The translations under genes and the position numbers were made by a program. Below the pieces are notes generated by a model that saw nothing but the letters and a program-made list of their open reading frames with translations, did not search any database and had not been told where the DNA came from. Below, in pieces: positions 1 to 9,490 of a DNA stretch of 35,832 bases. Positions within the stretch are counted from its first letter, which is position 1, and the number at the start of each line of letters is the position of its first letter. The DNA comes from Saccoglossus kowalevskii (lineage: Eukaryota > Hemichordata > Enteropneusta > Harrimaniidae): the NCBI RefSeq assembly GCF_000003605.2, contig NW_003124930.1, positions 4,065 to 39,896 of the forward strand, in the 5' to 3' direction.

Positions 1-239
1 ATTTGAAATTTAGTTGGAAACAAACTAACTGAAAGCAATTATAAATTTTCCGACTTAACTGGTATGCCTTCCCGCTAGTCGCGAGTGTAAATATGCGAAT
101 ACTATTTTAATGCGAATAAGTTTTATTTAAGCATCCCTGCTTTTTAAAATTTACTTTTACACTTTACATTTCATTTATTCTACTTTTCAAAAATGATACA
201 GATTATAATATAATACACTCGCTCTGTACCGTTTTAATT

Positions 240-302
240 AATAGTTCCAATAGTTCCAATAGTTCCAATAGTTCCAATAGTTCCAATAGTTCCAATAGTT
301 CC
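240..302. repeat. 9-bp tandem repeat, 7 units of AATAGTTCC
   Basis: Seven perfect copies of AATAGTTCC. The matching place in copy B (4610-4627) has two copies. It lies in what should be intron 1 of IL-17 copy A. Confidence 0.95.
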
Positions 303-696
303 AAATGTCGACTTTAATTGCTTGTTTGTCTCTATTCACACCTGTATTGCATTTTATTCAAAATCCTAATAGGGATACGAACGCAATAAAGATAATTATT
401 TTTATTATTTTAATCTGGTGTTGGAAAGCTATTGACACTCCAAAATACAAGTAATCCCTGCTCTAGTATCATTTCAGTTTCCCTGCTGTTCAGTAACTTT
501 GGTGGCGATGACTACGCTGACTACAATTGCACAGTACCATTGATGCGGCAGATCTCTGAATATTCACCAATATAAATAATATGATTTAAAAAATAAACTT
601 TACGCAAAAATATAACATTGTCATCTCGTACAGCATTGCCAGCAAGAGAATCGTCCATGAAAGCCAAGCATAACACTTTAATTTTGTTATTTTCAG

Positions 697-1191
697 TGTA
701 CTGTTTTCCTGCTATATGTATGGTGTATAACTGCCAGCCCAACAACTCAACAGACAACTGTGTGTCAAGAACCCGCGGACAGTGTGCTCCGCCAAATGTT
801 GAACGAATACTCGCCAAACGCCTTGGACTACAGCGTCCCAAGTGGTTCATATAGTCCGCCTACTACCACTGACTGCCCAGCACTAAATCCAGTCCCAGCA
901 TCGGCACCCCAGTCTGAAGGTACCACGTGTCCCTGGTACAACATAGAAAACACCAATATAACTCGTTATCCAACTACACTACTCGAAGCTCAATGCTACA
1001 ACTGTACCAACTGTATTAGCGATATGTTTCCTGATGGCAAACATGAAACGTATCTGTGTGAGCGTGTTATGCGAAAAATGTGGGTTTTGCATAGAACCGA
1101 ATGGGACGTGTGTTCGAACGGTACATATGAATACAGTCCTACAGAAATATATCTGGCGCAAAATTGCGTATGTGGTCGAAGTAGAAACTAG
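697..1191 (+). CDS. IL17-like: Interleukin-17-like secreted cytokine, copy A, exon 2 (exon 1 outside window)
   Basis: The exon begins after a pyrimidine-rich acceptor (TTTTCAG ending at 696) and runs to TAG at 1189-1191, giving 164 residues. The first 13 or so (TVFLLYVWCITA) form the hydrophobic end of a signal peptide. A Pro/Thr-rich linker follows, then the IL-17 core: CPWYN at exon residue 78, RYPTTLLEAQC, the CYNCTNC cluster, a central Cys and a C-terminal CVCG. This matches the W, R-P, EA-C and C-x-C pattern of the cystine-knot IL-17 family. Three N-glycosylation sequons are present (NIT, NCT, NGT). The family acts outside the cell through SEFIR-domain IL-17 receptors. By comparison with copy B, the eight-residue exon 1 should lie about 30-60 bp left of the window. 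No stop or frameshift is seen. A second frame starting at 657 also looks signal-like, but copy B breaks it, so it was not used. Confidence 0.87.
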   Translation, partial: CTVFLLYVWCITASPTTQQTTVCQEPADSVLRQMLNEYSPNALDYSVPSGSYSPPTTTDCPALNPVPASAPQSEGTTCPWYNIENTNITRYPTTLLEAQCYNCTNCISDMFPDGKHETYLCERVMRKMWVLHRTEWDVCSNGTYEYSPTEIYLAQNCVCGRSRN

Positions 1192-1290
1192 GATTTATTG
1201 AAAACTCTCAACCCCCCATGTGACGTCACGCTGTCTTTACTTTTTGAGAATTATGTTGCAAATATGTCGACTGTAATAACTTAGTATCAT

Positions 1291-1296
1291 ATTAAA
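1291..1296 (+). promoter_or_regulatory. Polyadenylation signal (ATTAAA) of IL-17 copy A
   Basis: ATTAAA lies 100 bp after the stop codon. Copy B has the canonical AATAAA at the matching place (5745-5750). The shared 3' UTR also contains a TGACGTCA palindrome. Confidence 0.5.
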
Positions 1297-1381
1297 ATAA
1301 TATTCAATCTGATATTTATTATTTGTTCGCTGCTTTTGAGTTTGTTGTCTGTGTGTTTGTCTGTAGTTTCTTGTCAGACTA

Positions 1382-1718
1382 GCTTTACACATTAATCTGA
1401 TGAATTAATGAAACCAGCCTGGACAAATTGAAGAAACAATTTTCAGGAATGATAGGTATTGCCTGTACACATACATTCTATTTCTACCTTGGTAATATGA
1501 CCATTTTTTTGGCAAAATACTTATTTTTAAATAGATGCCACACCAGTCAGAATTATGATGAAATAGTAAAATTTCAGCTTCCTGGAGGGTAAATTTCAAA
1601 CCACCGAATTGCAATAATCTGTGTTGCATATGACTCAAGATCGTTAGACCCAAATTTAAATCCTACCTTAGGCTGAACACCAAAAAGGGTCGACCCATAC
1701 CCTGGATGAGTGTGCCAC
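1382..1718. other. Sequence present only in duplication copy A
   Basis: About 335 bp with no counterpart in copy B. It sits between a signal-peptide-like stretch (about 1327-1390) and the Cys-rich remnant starting at 1719. Its right edge reads CCACAG, so it may be an intron kept in A. No coding potential was recognised. Confidence 0.5.
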
Positions 1719-1893
1719 AGACTCAATGGGAAGGCCAATTCTACTGGCCGAGATTCATTCACTAATGAATGCGACTTTGGGGGGACCTTGGTTAATGTCC
1801 CTAGTTTCATGTGTTCGATCGAGCCTGGTTGATGCCAGGATAACGCATTAAATTGCCATTTGATAGAGCGATGGCAACATAATCCTGTCATAT
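1719..1893 (+). pseudogene. Broken copy of a small Cys-rich secreted-type protein (copy A)
   Basis: This aligns codon for codon with 5847-6023 in copy B. Conserved positions are the sequon NST, then ECDFGGTLV, a CQD motif, CHLIERWQH and the last residues VI. In A the codon between EPG and CQD is TGA (1830-1832) instead of TTG, two Cys of B are replaced, and the B stop codon reads TGG. The product is not recognised. Similarity to B shows common origin, and the nonsense codon indicates loss in A. Confidence 0.45.
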
Positions 1894-2536
1894 GGTCCCA
1901 AACTTAAATATTATGTGGCAAAACTGCACTATATGTCAGCAATGTGTCACTTGCAATTTGCACATAAAACAGTCGGGAGAAACAACATTAATATCAATGT
2001 CCGGAACAGTTGCCTGGCACAAAGAATTGCAATAATTACTGTAGCAAAATATCATCTTGTATGTTAGAAATGTATTGAACTGAACTTTTTGCGACTAACA
2101 GTATGTCTTTACACCTTACAGAAAGTGATAGCATATGCGTGTGGGTGGTGCGAATCAACAAATACTGTTTGAGACAAGTTGCTGTTATGATTTCTATGAT
2201 TATTATAATAAAACAAACTTTGAGACAAAACGTTTAGTCATTTTGTTAGGGTTTTGCAAGACTACCTTCATTAATTTCTCTTTGCGAGTGTGTGATGGAG
2301 GTGTACGCCACAAGCGGTGGGGTTGAGAGCAGTTTATTTCGACTAAAGTCATGTTTGATAATGTTCCTTTATTTAACAAGTGCGATCTTGTTATACTGTA
2401 TACCGTCTTGTACCAAAGTCTCTCTATAGACTACAGGGGGACTATGCTTGAACATTTTTATACCTCTTTGATTGTATCAGTGATTTAGATGTCCCTCTCT
2501 CTTAGTGTTTTCAATGGATAATAAGAATTTGTCCTT

Positions 2537-2578
2537 TTCACTTACAAGTCTTTGCCATTCATCTTCACTTACAATATA
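2537..2578. repeat. Two-unit founder of the 28-bp minisatellite
   Basis: Two imperfect units (TTCACTTACAAGTC and CATTCATCTTCACTTACA) sit where copy B carries about 70 units (7256-9336). Flanks on both sides match copy B, so this is the unexpanded state of the same locus. Confidence 0.75.
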
Positions 2579-2735
2579 TTTATCAAAGTATGGAGCCTTC
2601 AGATATGATTACCGGGCAACAATTGTAAATAATTGTGATATTGACATTTAAATGTTTGTTAATTAAAGATTGTTTTGAAAAGCAGTCTGTGTGACGTTTT
2701 TCGGCGTGCCATTTTTGATTATTAAATGTCACGTT

Positions 2736-3977
2736 GTCAGAGACTGTATTTAAAAATAAAATAGAAATGAGGTCAAAGACCATTTTATAAATGATACAAA
2801 GGCAAATACCTGAACCCGATGTTCGAAACATACTAGTATTGTATTTGGTACCTTCTCCCGTAAAATATTGCGATAATATTATCATTGATCAAAACTATGC
2901 ACACCAAGCCTATTAAGAACGACGTTTTGCAGGACAGGATCCTTAAAACATAATCAGTAACTGTTCTTTTGCGTCAGTCGAATAATTCTCTACACTCGTG
3001 CGTCTAACATGTATAAAGTTTGACAATATTTAATGAAAAAATGCTAATTAACTTGTGTGTGCGATAGTCGTACCGAATCTAAGCAAGCGGGATTCACTTT
3101 ATTATTAAGCATTAGGAGGGATAATCTTTGCTCAAATGTTGACACTGCTGTTAAATTGTTACGCTCGTTAAAATACTTGATAGTCTACTGCCAAGCATCA
3201 GTAGAACCGTATACTATGACTTGTACATATATAAATTGCAGATAAAAGACGACAAATATATTAGACCAATTTTATCGCCCGAATTTGATGTTTTCACAGA
3301 AATAAGTTTGAAAGTTGGTTTAAATTTATCTATACATCGATTGTAAAATCCTGACAATTTATCAATGTCTGACTTCGGTAGAAATAGGATAAATAATTTT
3401 AACATAGATTACGTTCTACGAGGTAAAGTTACTAGAGTGAAATAGCGCACGTGATACACTGAAACTGCGGACAACAAGGTTCTGTTTAGGTATTCAGAAG
3501 GCAAATAAATAAATAAAAACATCGCTCACTTTCTAGGATTTTCCTAAAGTTTCCTTTTGTCTATAGTTTTCAGGTGAATATTTCAATAATATTTCTTGAT
3601 TAAACGGACTTGCGCTGCCATAAAACATAAAGGGCCCATTGAGTCGTGTATTGTACAATTTATTGCTTAGACAAGTGTTCAACGCAAACCACGCGTATTA
3701 ACCAAGTACTTCTCTCCGATGTAGAGCGTGAAAATACTCGTGTTGAGTAATTGAGTTAGAAGGCGACGCCAACTCGTTCCACATATACCCTAGGGTGTAT
3801 AATCATAACGTCCATACCGAGTTCCAATCTTTAGTACTCAACTAAACACAGGAGACATGCTGTCAGAGAAACGCAACAGGTGATTGTGAATACAAAGTGT
3901 AGAAATATGTGATTAGTTTTCTCTCACGTGTTAACATTGTTATCAAAAACGAAGGAAACACAAAGATTTACTGGAAA
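2736..3977. other. Intergenic spacer between duplication copies
   Basis: AT-rich spacer between copy A and the copy B promoter region. Short ORFs at 2583-2885 (minus), 3057-3245 and 3214-3405 (minus) have no recognisable motif or splice context. No RNA gene was seen. Confidence 0.5.
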
Positions 3978-3986
3978 GGAGTTTCC
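3978..3986. promoter_or_regulatory. Possible NF-kappaB-type site GGAGTTTCC
   Basis: GGAGTTTCC fits the loose Rel pattern GGRNNYYCC. It lies about 250 bp before the TATA-like box of IL-17 copy B. A single match to a short motif is weak evidence. Confidence 0.25.
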
Positions 3987-4229
3987 GCATTTCCTGGATA
4001 AAATAAGCACGTGCGGAACATGAGAGCATGATTTTAACGGTCACCCAAGTCATTGCGCATTTATTTACTTAATTGTTATGTGTTTTCATTATCACATTTG
4101 AAGAAGTGTCATGTCACTGCAGAAAGTTCTACCATCGTGACTATAGATCAAGTTTTCCTAAAACTTATTCTCGTCACTATGATGGCATTAGTAAACTTGT
4201 CCTTCTGATGAAAACATTAAGAGGAATGG

Positions 4230-4236
4230 TATAAAT
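4230..4236 (+). promoter_or_regulatory. TATA-like box for IL-17 copy B
   Basis: TATAAAT lies 98 bp before the exon 1 ATG (4328). A start site near 4260 would give a 5' UTR of about 70 bp. The equivalent for copy A is outside the window. Confidence 0.4.
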
Positions 4237-4327
4237 TACTAAGCGTCTTCGAAAGTTTCATTAATCAGATCGAGAGATGACTGAAATACTACACTGAAGA
4301 AAATCTCCGATAAATTTATAAATCAAC

Positions 4328-5648
4328 ATGGTCTTCTCGTTTGTGCTCAGAGTAAGTACAAATTGCTATTATCTATTACACTAATTTGAACTTTTGTTGG
4401 AAACAAATAAACTGAAACGAAGCAATTATCAATTTTCCGATTTAACCTGGTATGCTTTCCCGCAAGTCGCGACTTATTTTAATGCGAATAAGTTTCATTT
4501 AAGCATCCCTGCTTTTTAAAATTTACTTTTACGTTTTACATTTCATTTATTCTACTTTTCAAGTATGATAAAGATTATTCTATAATACACACCCTAGTTA
4601 TAATTAATTAATAGTTCCAATAGTTCCATATGTTGGTTTCTTCCTATATTTGCACTACGCTCAAAGCTAACGCAGACTACATTTACAATGAGTTTATTTA
4701 TGTGTCTTATTACCTGTTCAAACATAATAGTATCAATATATATTTGTATGTGTGTACTTGTATTCTCACTTTAGTTGTTTGTCTGTCTCTATTCACACCT
4801 GTAATGCATTTTATTCAAAATCCCAATAGGGATACGAAGGCAATAATTATTTTAATCTGGTGTTGGAAAGCTATTGACACTCCAAAATGCAAGTAATCCC
4901 TGCCCTAGTTTCATTCCAGTTTCCCTGCTGTACTGTACTGCTGTACTTTGGTGGCGATGACTACAATTGCACAGTATCATTGATGCGGCAGATCTATGAA
5001 TATTCACCAATATAAATTCTAGTAATTTAAAAATTTTAAAGATTTAAAAAAAAAATTTCACGCAGAATATACCAATGTCATTTCGTACAGCATTGTCAGC
5101 AAGAGAATTGTCCATGAAAGCCAAGCATAACACTTTAATTTCGTAATTTTCAGTGTACTGTTTTCCTGCTATATGTATGGTGTATAACTGCCAGCCCAAC
5201 AACACAACAGACAACTGTGTGTCAAGAACCCGCGGACAGTGTGTTCCGCTAAATGTTGAACGAATACTCGCCAAACGCCTTGGACTACAGCGTCCTAAGT
5301 GGTTCATATAGTCCGCCTACTACCACTGACTGCCCAGCACTAAATCCAGTCCCAGCATCGGCACCCCAGTCTGAAGGTACCACATGTCCCTGGTACAACA
5401 TAGAAAACACCAATATAACTCGTTATCCAACTACACTGCTCGAAGCTCAATGCTACAACTGTACCAACTGTATTAGCGATATGTTCCCTGATGGCAAACA
5501 TGACACGTATCTGTGTGAGCGTGTTATGCGAAAAATGTGGGTTTTACATAGAACCGAATGGGACGTGTGTTCGAACGGCACATATGAATACAGTCCTACA
5601 GAAATATATCTGGCGCAAAATTGCGTATGTGGTCGAAATAGAAATTAA
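4328..5648 (+). pseudogene. IL17-like: Interleukin-17-like gene, copy B: two exons, premature stop in exon 2
   Basis: Exon 1 is 4328-4351 and encodes MVFSFVLR. It ends at a strong donor (AGA then GTAAGT) in phase 0. Intron 1 is 802 bp (4352-5153) with acceptor TTTTCAG. Exon 2 (5154-5648) continues in frame as CTVFLLYVWCITA, so exons 1 and 2 together make a convincing signal peptide. Codon 41 is TAA (5250-5252) where copy A has CAA, leaving a 40-residue product. The next codon is ATG (5253), and the frame stays open to TAA at 5646-5648 with the full IL-17 core (CPWYN, CYNCTNC, CVCG). After that Met it differs from copy A at only three residues (P/L, E/D, S/N). Restarting at 5253 would give a core without signal peptide. 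It could be a young pseudogene, a null allele or a sequencing error. Confidence 0.8.
4610..4627. repeat. Two units of the 9-bp repeat (copy B)
   Basis: Two copies of AATAGTTCC, matching the seven-unit array at 240-302. It lies inside intron 1 of IL-17 copy B. Confidence 0.9.
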
Positions 5649-5744
5649 GATTTATTCAAAAACTCTCAATTCCCATATGACGTCACGCTTTCTTTACTTT
5701 TTGAGAATTTTGCAAATATGTTGACTGTAATAACTTAGTATCAT

Positions 5745-5750
5745 AATAAA
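5745..5750 (+). promoter_or_regulatory. Polyadenylation signal (AATAAA) of IL-17 copy B
   Basis: Canonical AATAAA 97 bp after the exon 2 stop codon, at the place matching 1291-1296 in copy A. Confidence 0.55.
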
Positions 5751-5780
5751 ATAATATTCAACCTGATATTTATTATTTCT

Positions 5781-6023
5781 TTGCTGCCCTGGAGTTTGTT
5801 GTCTGTGTGTTTATTGGTAGTTACTTGTCTGGATATATCAAACAATAGACTCAACGGGACGGCCAATTCAACTGGCCGAGATTCATTCACTAACGAATGT
5901 GACTTTGGGGGAACATTGGTTAAGGTCTACAGGTGCTTATGTTTGACCGAGCCTGGCTTGTGCCAAGATAGAGTAGTATATTGCCATTTGATAGAAAGAT
6001 GGCAACACAGTTCTGTCATATAG
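5781..6023 (+). CDS. Small Cys-rich secreted-type ORF downstream of IL-17 (copy B), unrecognised
   Basis: An open frame of 80 codons with no ATG. The frame is open from 5739, and the listed start is a TTG. It opens with a hydrophobic stretch (LLSVCLLVVTC) like a signal peptide, then sequons (NGT, NST), then about 50 residues with six Cys including CLC and CQD, ending HLIERWQHSSVI. The matching frame in copy A has a similar hydrophobic start (LLSLLSVCLSVVSC) but is interrupted and carries a stop. It may be an exon of a separate secreted protein gene whose start is lost, or a relic. No family was recognised. It is followed by the 3' flank of the duplication. Confidence 0.35.
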   Translation: MLPWSLLSVCLLVVTCLDISNNRLNGTANSTGRDSFTNECDFGGTLVKVYRCLCLTEPGLCQDRVVYCHLIERWQHSSVI

Positions 6024-6389
6024 TCCCAAACTTCAATATTTCTTCTCTGGCAAAAATGCACAATGTGTCAGCACACTTGCATTTGCACATAAAAATTCGG
6101 AAGAGACACCAGTGACATTCAATGTCCGGAACAGTTGCCTGGCACAAAGAATTACAATAATTGTCGTAATGCATTATGGTTTAGATATATCTACAGTAGC
6201 AAAATATCATCTTGTATGTTAGAAATGTATTGAACTGAACATTTTTCTACTAACAGTGTGTTTTATACCTTACAGAAAGTGATAGCATATGTGTATGCGT
6301 GGTAGCAATCAACAAATACTGTTTGACACAAGTTACTGTCATAGTTTCTATGATCATTTTAATCGAGATACAACGTTTAGTCATCTTGT

Positions 6390-6845
6390 TATTAATTTCA
6401 ACTGTGTGATTATCATTGTTTCAAACCTATGTTTGTGATTTAAAATATACCATAGCATTAATGTTAAAAGTGTAGTTTAATCAGTTAGAGGCTAAAGTGT
6501 ATATTACTGGTCTTGAAACGCCGCAAATTATTACGACACTTACTCTTTGTACACGCATTTGGCGCAAAATTTAGCGCTTACCTCTAAAATTACTAGCTCA
6601 AAATATACAAATTTTATGTAGTGAAGCTATCACTTATTAGAAGGTCTGATAAGAAAACGCAATAATAATGTGACGAAATGCAAACAACAGAAGAATTAAA
6701 TAGCCCTCAGCGTATATACTATTGTCATGAAAATTGCCATTATTTTATAGAATAAATGAAAAAAAATATGCAAATTTACGATGTGCCCGCCAGACTGAAT
6801 ATTCCCATGTTATGATTTTGTGTAGGCGCCACCGGCGTTGGGATT
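6390..6845. other. Insertion private to duplication copy B
   Basis: About 450 bp absent from copy A, where the flanks (CATTTTGTTAGGG and CTACCTTCATTAATTTC) are nearly joined at about 2240-2270. AT-rich, with no ORF, terminal repeats or target duplication recognised by eye. Confidence 0.45.
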
Positions 6846-7255
6846 TTATCAATACTGCCTTCATTTATTTCTCTTTTAAATTATGAGTGTGTGATGGAGG
6901 TGTACGCCACTAGCGGTGGGGTTGAGAGCAGTTTATTTCGACTGAGGTCATGTTTGATAAAGTTTCCTTTATTTAACAAATGTGACCTTGAGGTTGTGAC
7001 GGTTTATATACGGATTGTATACTGTCTTGAATCACAGTCCCTCTATAGACTACAGAGGGACTGTGCTTGAACATTGGTTATACCTCTTTTATTGTATCGG
7101 TGTTTTAATTTCCTCTTCTCTTGCAAGTCTTTATCCACGATGTTGTAATTCTTAACGACTTTTTTCCAAATTCCATTGTCTTATGAACACCGGATAAGCA
7201 TGTAAGAATTAAATCGCCTCTACTTTTTTCTGGACCTTATTGTGTTTATTTTGTC

Positions 7256-8187
7256 TCTCATCGTCACTTACAAGTCATTACTCATTCATCTTCACTTATT
7301 ATCCATTCATCGTCACTTACAAGTCATTATCCATTCATCGTCACTTACAAGTCATTACTTTTTCATCGTCACTTACAAGTCATTACTTTTTCATCGTCAC
7401 TTACAAGTCATTACTTTTTCATCGTCACTTACAAGTCATTACTTTTTCATCTTTACTTACAAGTCGTTACTTTTTCATCTTCACTTACAAGTCATTATCC
7501 ATTCATCTTTATTTACAAGTCAATATCCATTCATCTTTACTTACAAGTCATTATCCATTCATCTTTACTTACAAGTCATTATCCATTCATCTTTACTTAC
7601 AAGTCATTACTCATTCATCTTTACTTACAAGTAATTATCCATTCATCGTCACTTACAAGTCATTATCCATTCATCGTCACTTACAATTCATTACTTTTTC
7701 ATCGTCACTTACAAGTCATTACTTTTTCATCGTCACTTACAAGTCATTATCCATTCATCGTCACTTACAAGTCATTACTTTTTCATCGTCACTTACAAGT
7801 CATTATCCATTCATCTTTATTTACAAGTCAATATCCATTCATCTTTACTTACAAGTCATTATCCATTCATCTTTACTTACAAGTCATTACTCATTCATCG
7901 TCACTTACAAGTCATTACCCATTCATCGTCACTTACATGTCATTACCCATTCATCGTCACTTACATGTCATTACCCATTCATCGTCACTTACAAGTCATT
8001 ACCCATTCATCGTCACTTACAAGTCATTACCCATTCATCGTCACTTACAAGTCATTACTCATTCATCTTCACTTACAAGTCATTACTCATTCATCTTCAC
8101 TTACAAGTCATTACTCATTCATCTTCACTTACAAATCCTAACCCATTCATCTTCACTTACAAGTCATTATCCATTCATCGTCACTGT
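7256..8187. repeat. 28-bp minisatellite, block 1 (about 33 units)
   Basis: The unit is 28 bp, roughly TCATCGTCACTTACAAGTCA plus TTACCCAT. Variants alternate CGTCAC, CTTCAC and CTTTAC in one half, and TTTTTC, ATCCATTC or ACCCATTC in the other. It lies in the 3' flank of duplication copy B. The unit has no stop codon in any of the three plus-strand frames, so long false ORFs arise. These ORFs are not genes. Confidence 0.98.
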
Positions 8188-8286
8188 CAAGAGGTCTATA
8201 TATATATATTTGTATTAAATCTGAAATAATTCATACAAAGCGAATGGGAATGCCAAACAGTGATTCGTGTAACTTGTAAACTATAT
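8188..8286. other. Non-repeat spacer inside the 28-bp minisatellite
   Basis: About 100 bp with a short (TA)n run and no similarity to the repeat unit. It separates the two blocks. Confidence 0.8.
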
Positions 8287-9336
8287 CATTCATTCATCTT
8301 CACTTACAAGTCATTATCCATTCATCGTCACTTACAAGTCATTACTTTTTCATCTTCACTTACAAGTCATTACCTATTCATCGTCACTTACAAGTCATTA
8401 CTTTTTCATCTTCACTTACAAGTCATTACCCATTCGTCGACACTTACAAGTCATTACTTTTTCATCTTCACTTACATGTCATTACCCATTCATCTTCACT
8501 TACAAGTCATTACCCAGTCATCGTCACTTACAAGTCATTACTTTTTCATCTTCACTTACAAGTCATTATACATTCATCATCACAAGTCATTACTTTTTCA
8601 TCTTCACTTACATGTCATTATCCATTCATCGTCACTTACAAGTCATTACTTTTTCATCTTTACTTACAAGTCATTATCCATTCATCGTCACTTACAAGTC
8701 ATTACTTTTTCATCGTCACTTACATGTCATTACCCATTCATCTTCACTTACAAGTCATTACTTTTTCATCTTCACTTACATGTCATTACCCATTCATCGT
8801 CACTTACATGTCATTACCCATTCATCGTCACTTACATGTCATCTCCCATTAATCTTCACTTACAAGTCATTATCCATTCATCGTCACTTACAAGTCATTA
8901 CCCATTCATCGTCACTTACAAGTCATTACCCAGTCATCGTCACTTACAAGTCATTACTTTTTCATCTTTACTTACAAGTCATTATCCATTCATCGTCACT
9001 TACAAGTCATTACTTTTTCATCGTCACTTACATGTCATTACCCATTCATCTTCACTTACAAGTCATTACTTTTTCATCTTCACTTACATGTCATTACCCA
9101 TTCATCGTCACTTACATGTCATTACCCATTCATCGTCACTTATATGTCATCTCCCATTAATCTTCACTTACAAGTCATTATCCATTCATCGTCACTTACA
9201 AGTCATTACCCATTCATCGTCACTTACAAGTCATTACCCAGTCATCGTCACTTACAAGTCATTACTTTTTTATCTTCACTTACAAATCATTATCCATTCA
9301 TCGTCACAAGTCATTACTTTTTCATCTTTACTTAAA
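8287..9336. repeat. 28-bp minisatellite, block 2 (about 37 units, with a 308-bp higher-order repeat)
   Basis: Same 28-bp unit as block 1, here with many ACATGTCA variants. A stretch of eleven units (about 8641-8948) is repeated almost exactly at about 8949-9256. The rare variant ATCTCCCATTAATC at 8841 recurs at 9149, exactly 308 bp (11 x 28) away. This shows growth by block duplication. Some units are shortened (for example at about 8580 and 9305). Confidence 0.97.
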
Positions 9337-9490
9337 ACATATTTATTTGAGTATTAAGCCTTTCCATACGAGTCTATGACAATTGCAAATAATTGTGATA
9401 TTGACATTTAATTGTTTGATATTAGATGATTGTTTTTAAAACGAGTCAGTTTGATTTTTGTCGGCGTGGTATTTTAATTATTCTTCAAAT

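Larger units (their letters stand above)
1..2735 (+). repeat. Copy A of a segmental duplication carrying an IL-17-like gene (cut by window start)
   Basis: Position 1 aligns with about 4384. Similarity continues, with indels, through the IL-17 exon, the Cys-rich remnant and the 3' flank to about 2730, which matches about 9490. Inside the IL-17 exon the copies are nearly identical (three amino-acid differences after the internal Met). Flanking sequence is more diverged and differs by insertions: about 335 bp only in A (1382-1718), about 450 bp only in B (6390-6845), and a minisatellite expanded only in B. The pattern suggests recent tandem duplication or gene conversion focused on the exon. The boundaries are approximate because they were read by eye. 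Confidence 0.85.
4384..9490 (+). repeat. Copy B of the segmental duplication
   Basis: Partner of 1-2735. It is longer because of a private insertion (6390-6845) and the expanded 28-bp array (7256-9336). Flanking homology resumes at about 9375 (AATAATTGTGATATTGACAT, matching about 2629) and fades near 9490. Confidence 0.85.

Noticed and set aside
521-850. Minus-strand ORFs overlapping both IL-17 exons (also 5044-5307)
   Set aside because: Shadows of the IL-17 exon on the opposite strand.
618-854. Signal-peptide-like frame (start MKAKHNTLILLFSVYCFPA) overlapping IL-17 copy A exon 2
   Set aside because: It runs across the splice acceptor, ends early, and is broken by a stop in copy B, while the IL-17 frame is conserved.
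4630-4896. 88-codon ORF before IL-17 copy B
   Set aside because: It lies inside intron 1, and its end is out of phase with exon 2. Similarity to copy A follows from the duplication.
7256-9336. CRISPR-like array
   Set aside because: Direct 28-bp tandem units without unique spacers, in animal DNA.
7240-9357. Very long ORFs (up to 365 codons) in the 28-bp arrays
   Set aside because: The 28-bp unit has no stop in any plus-strand frame, so the frames stay open by composition. There is no start context, splice site or non-repeat domain.
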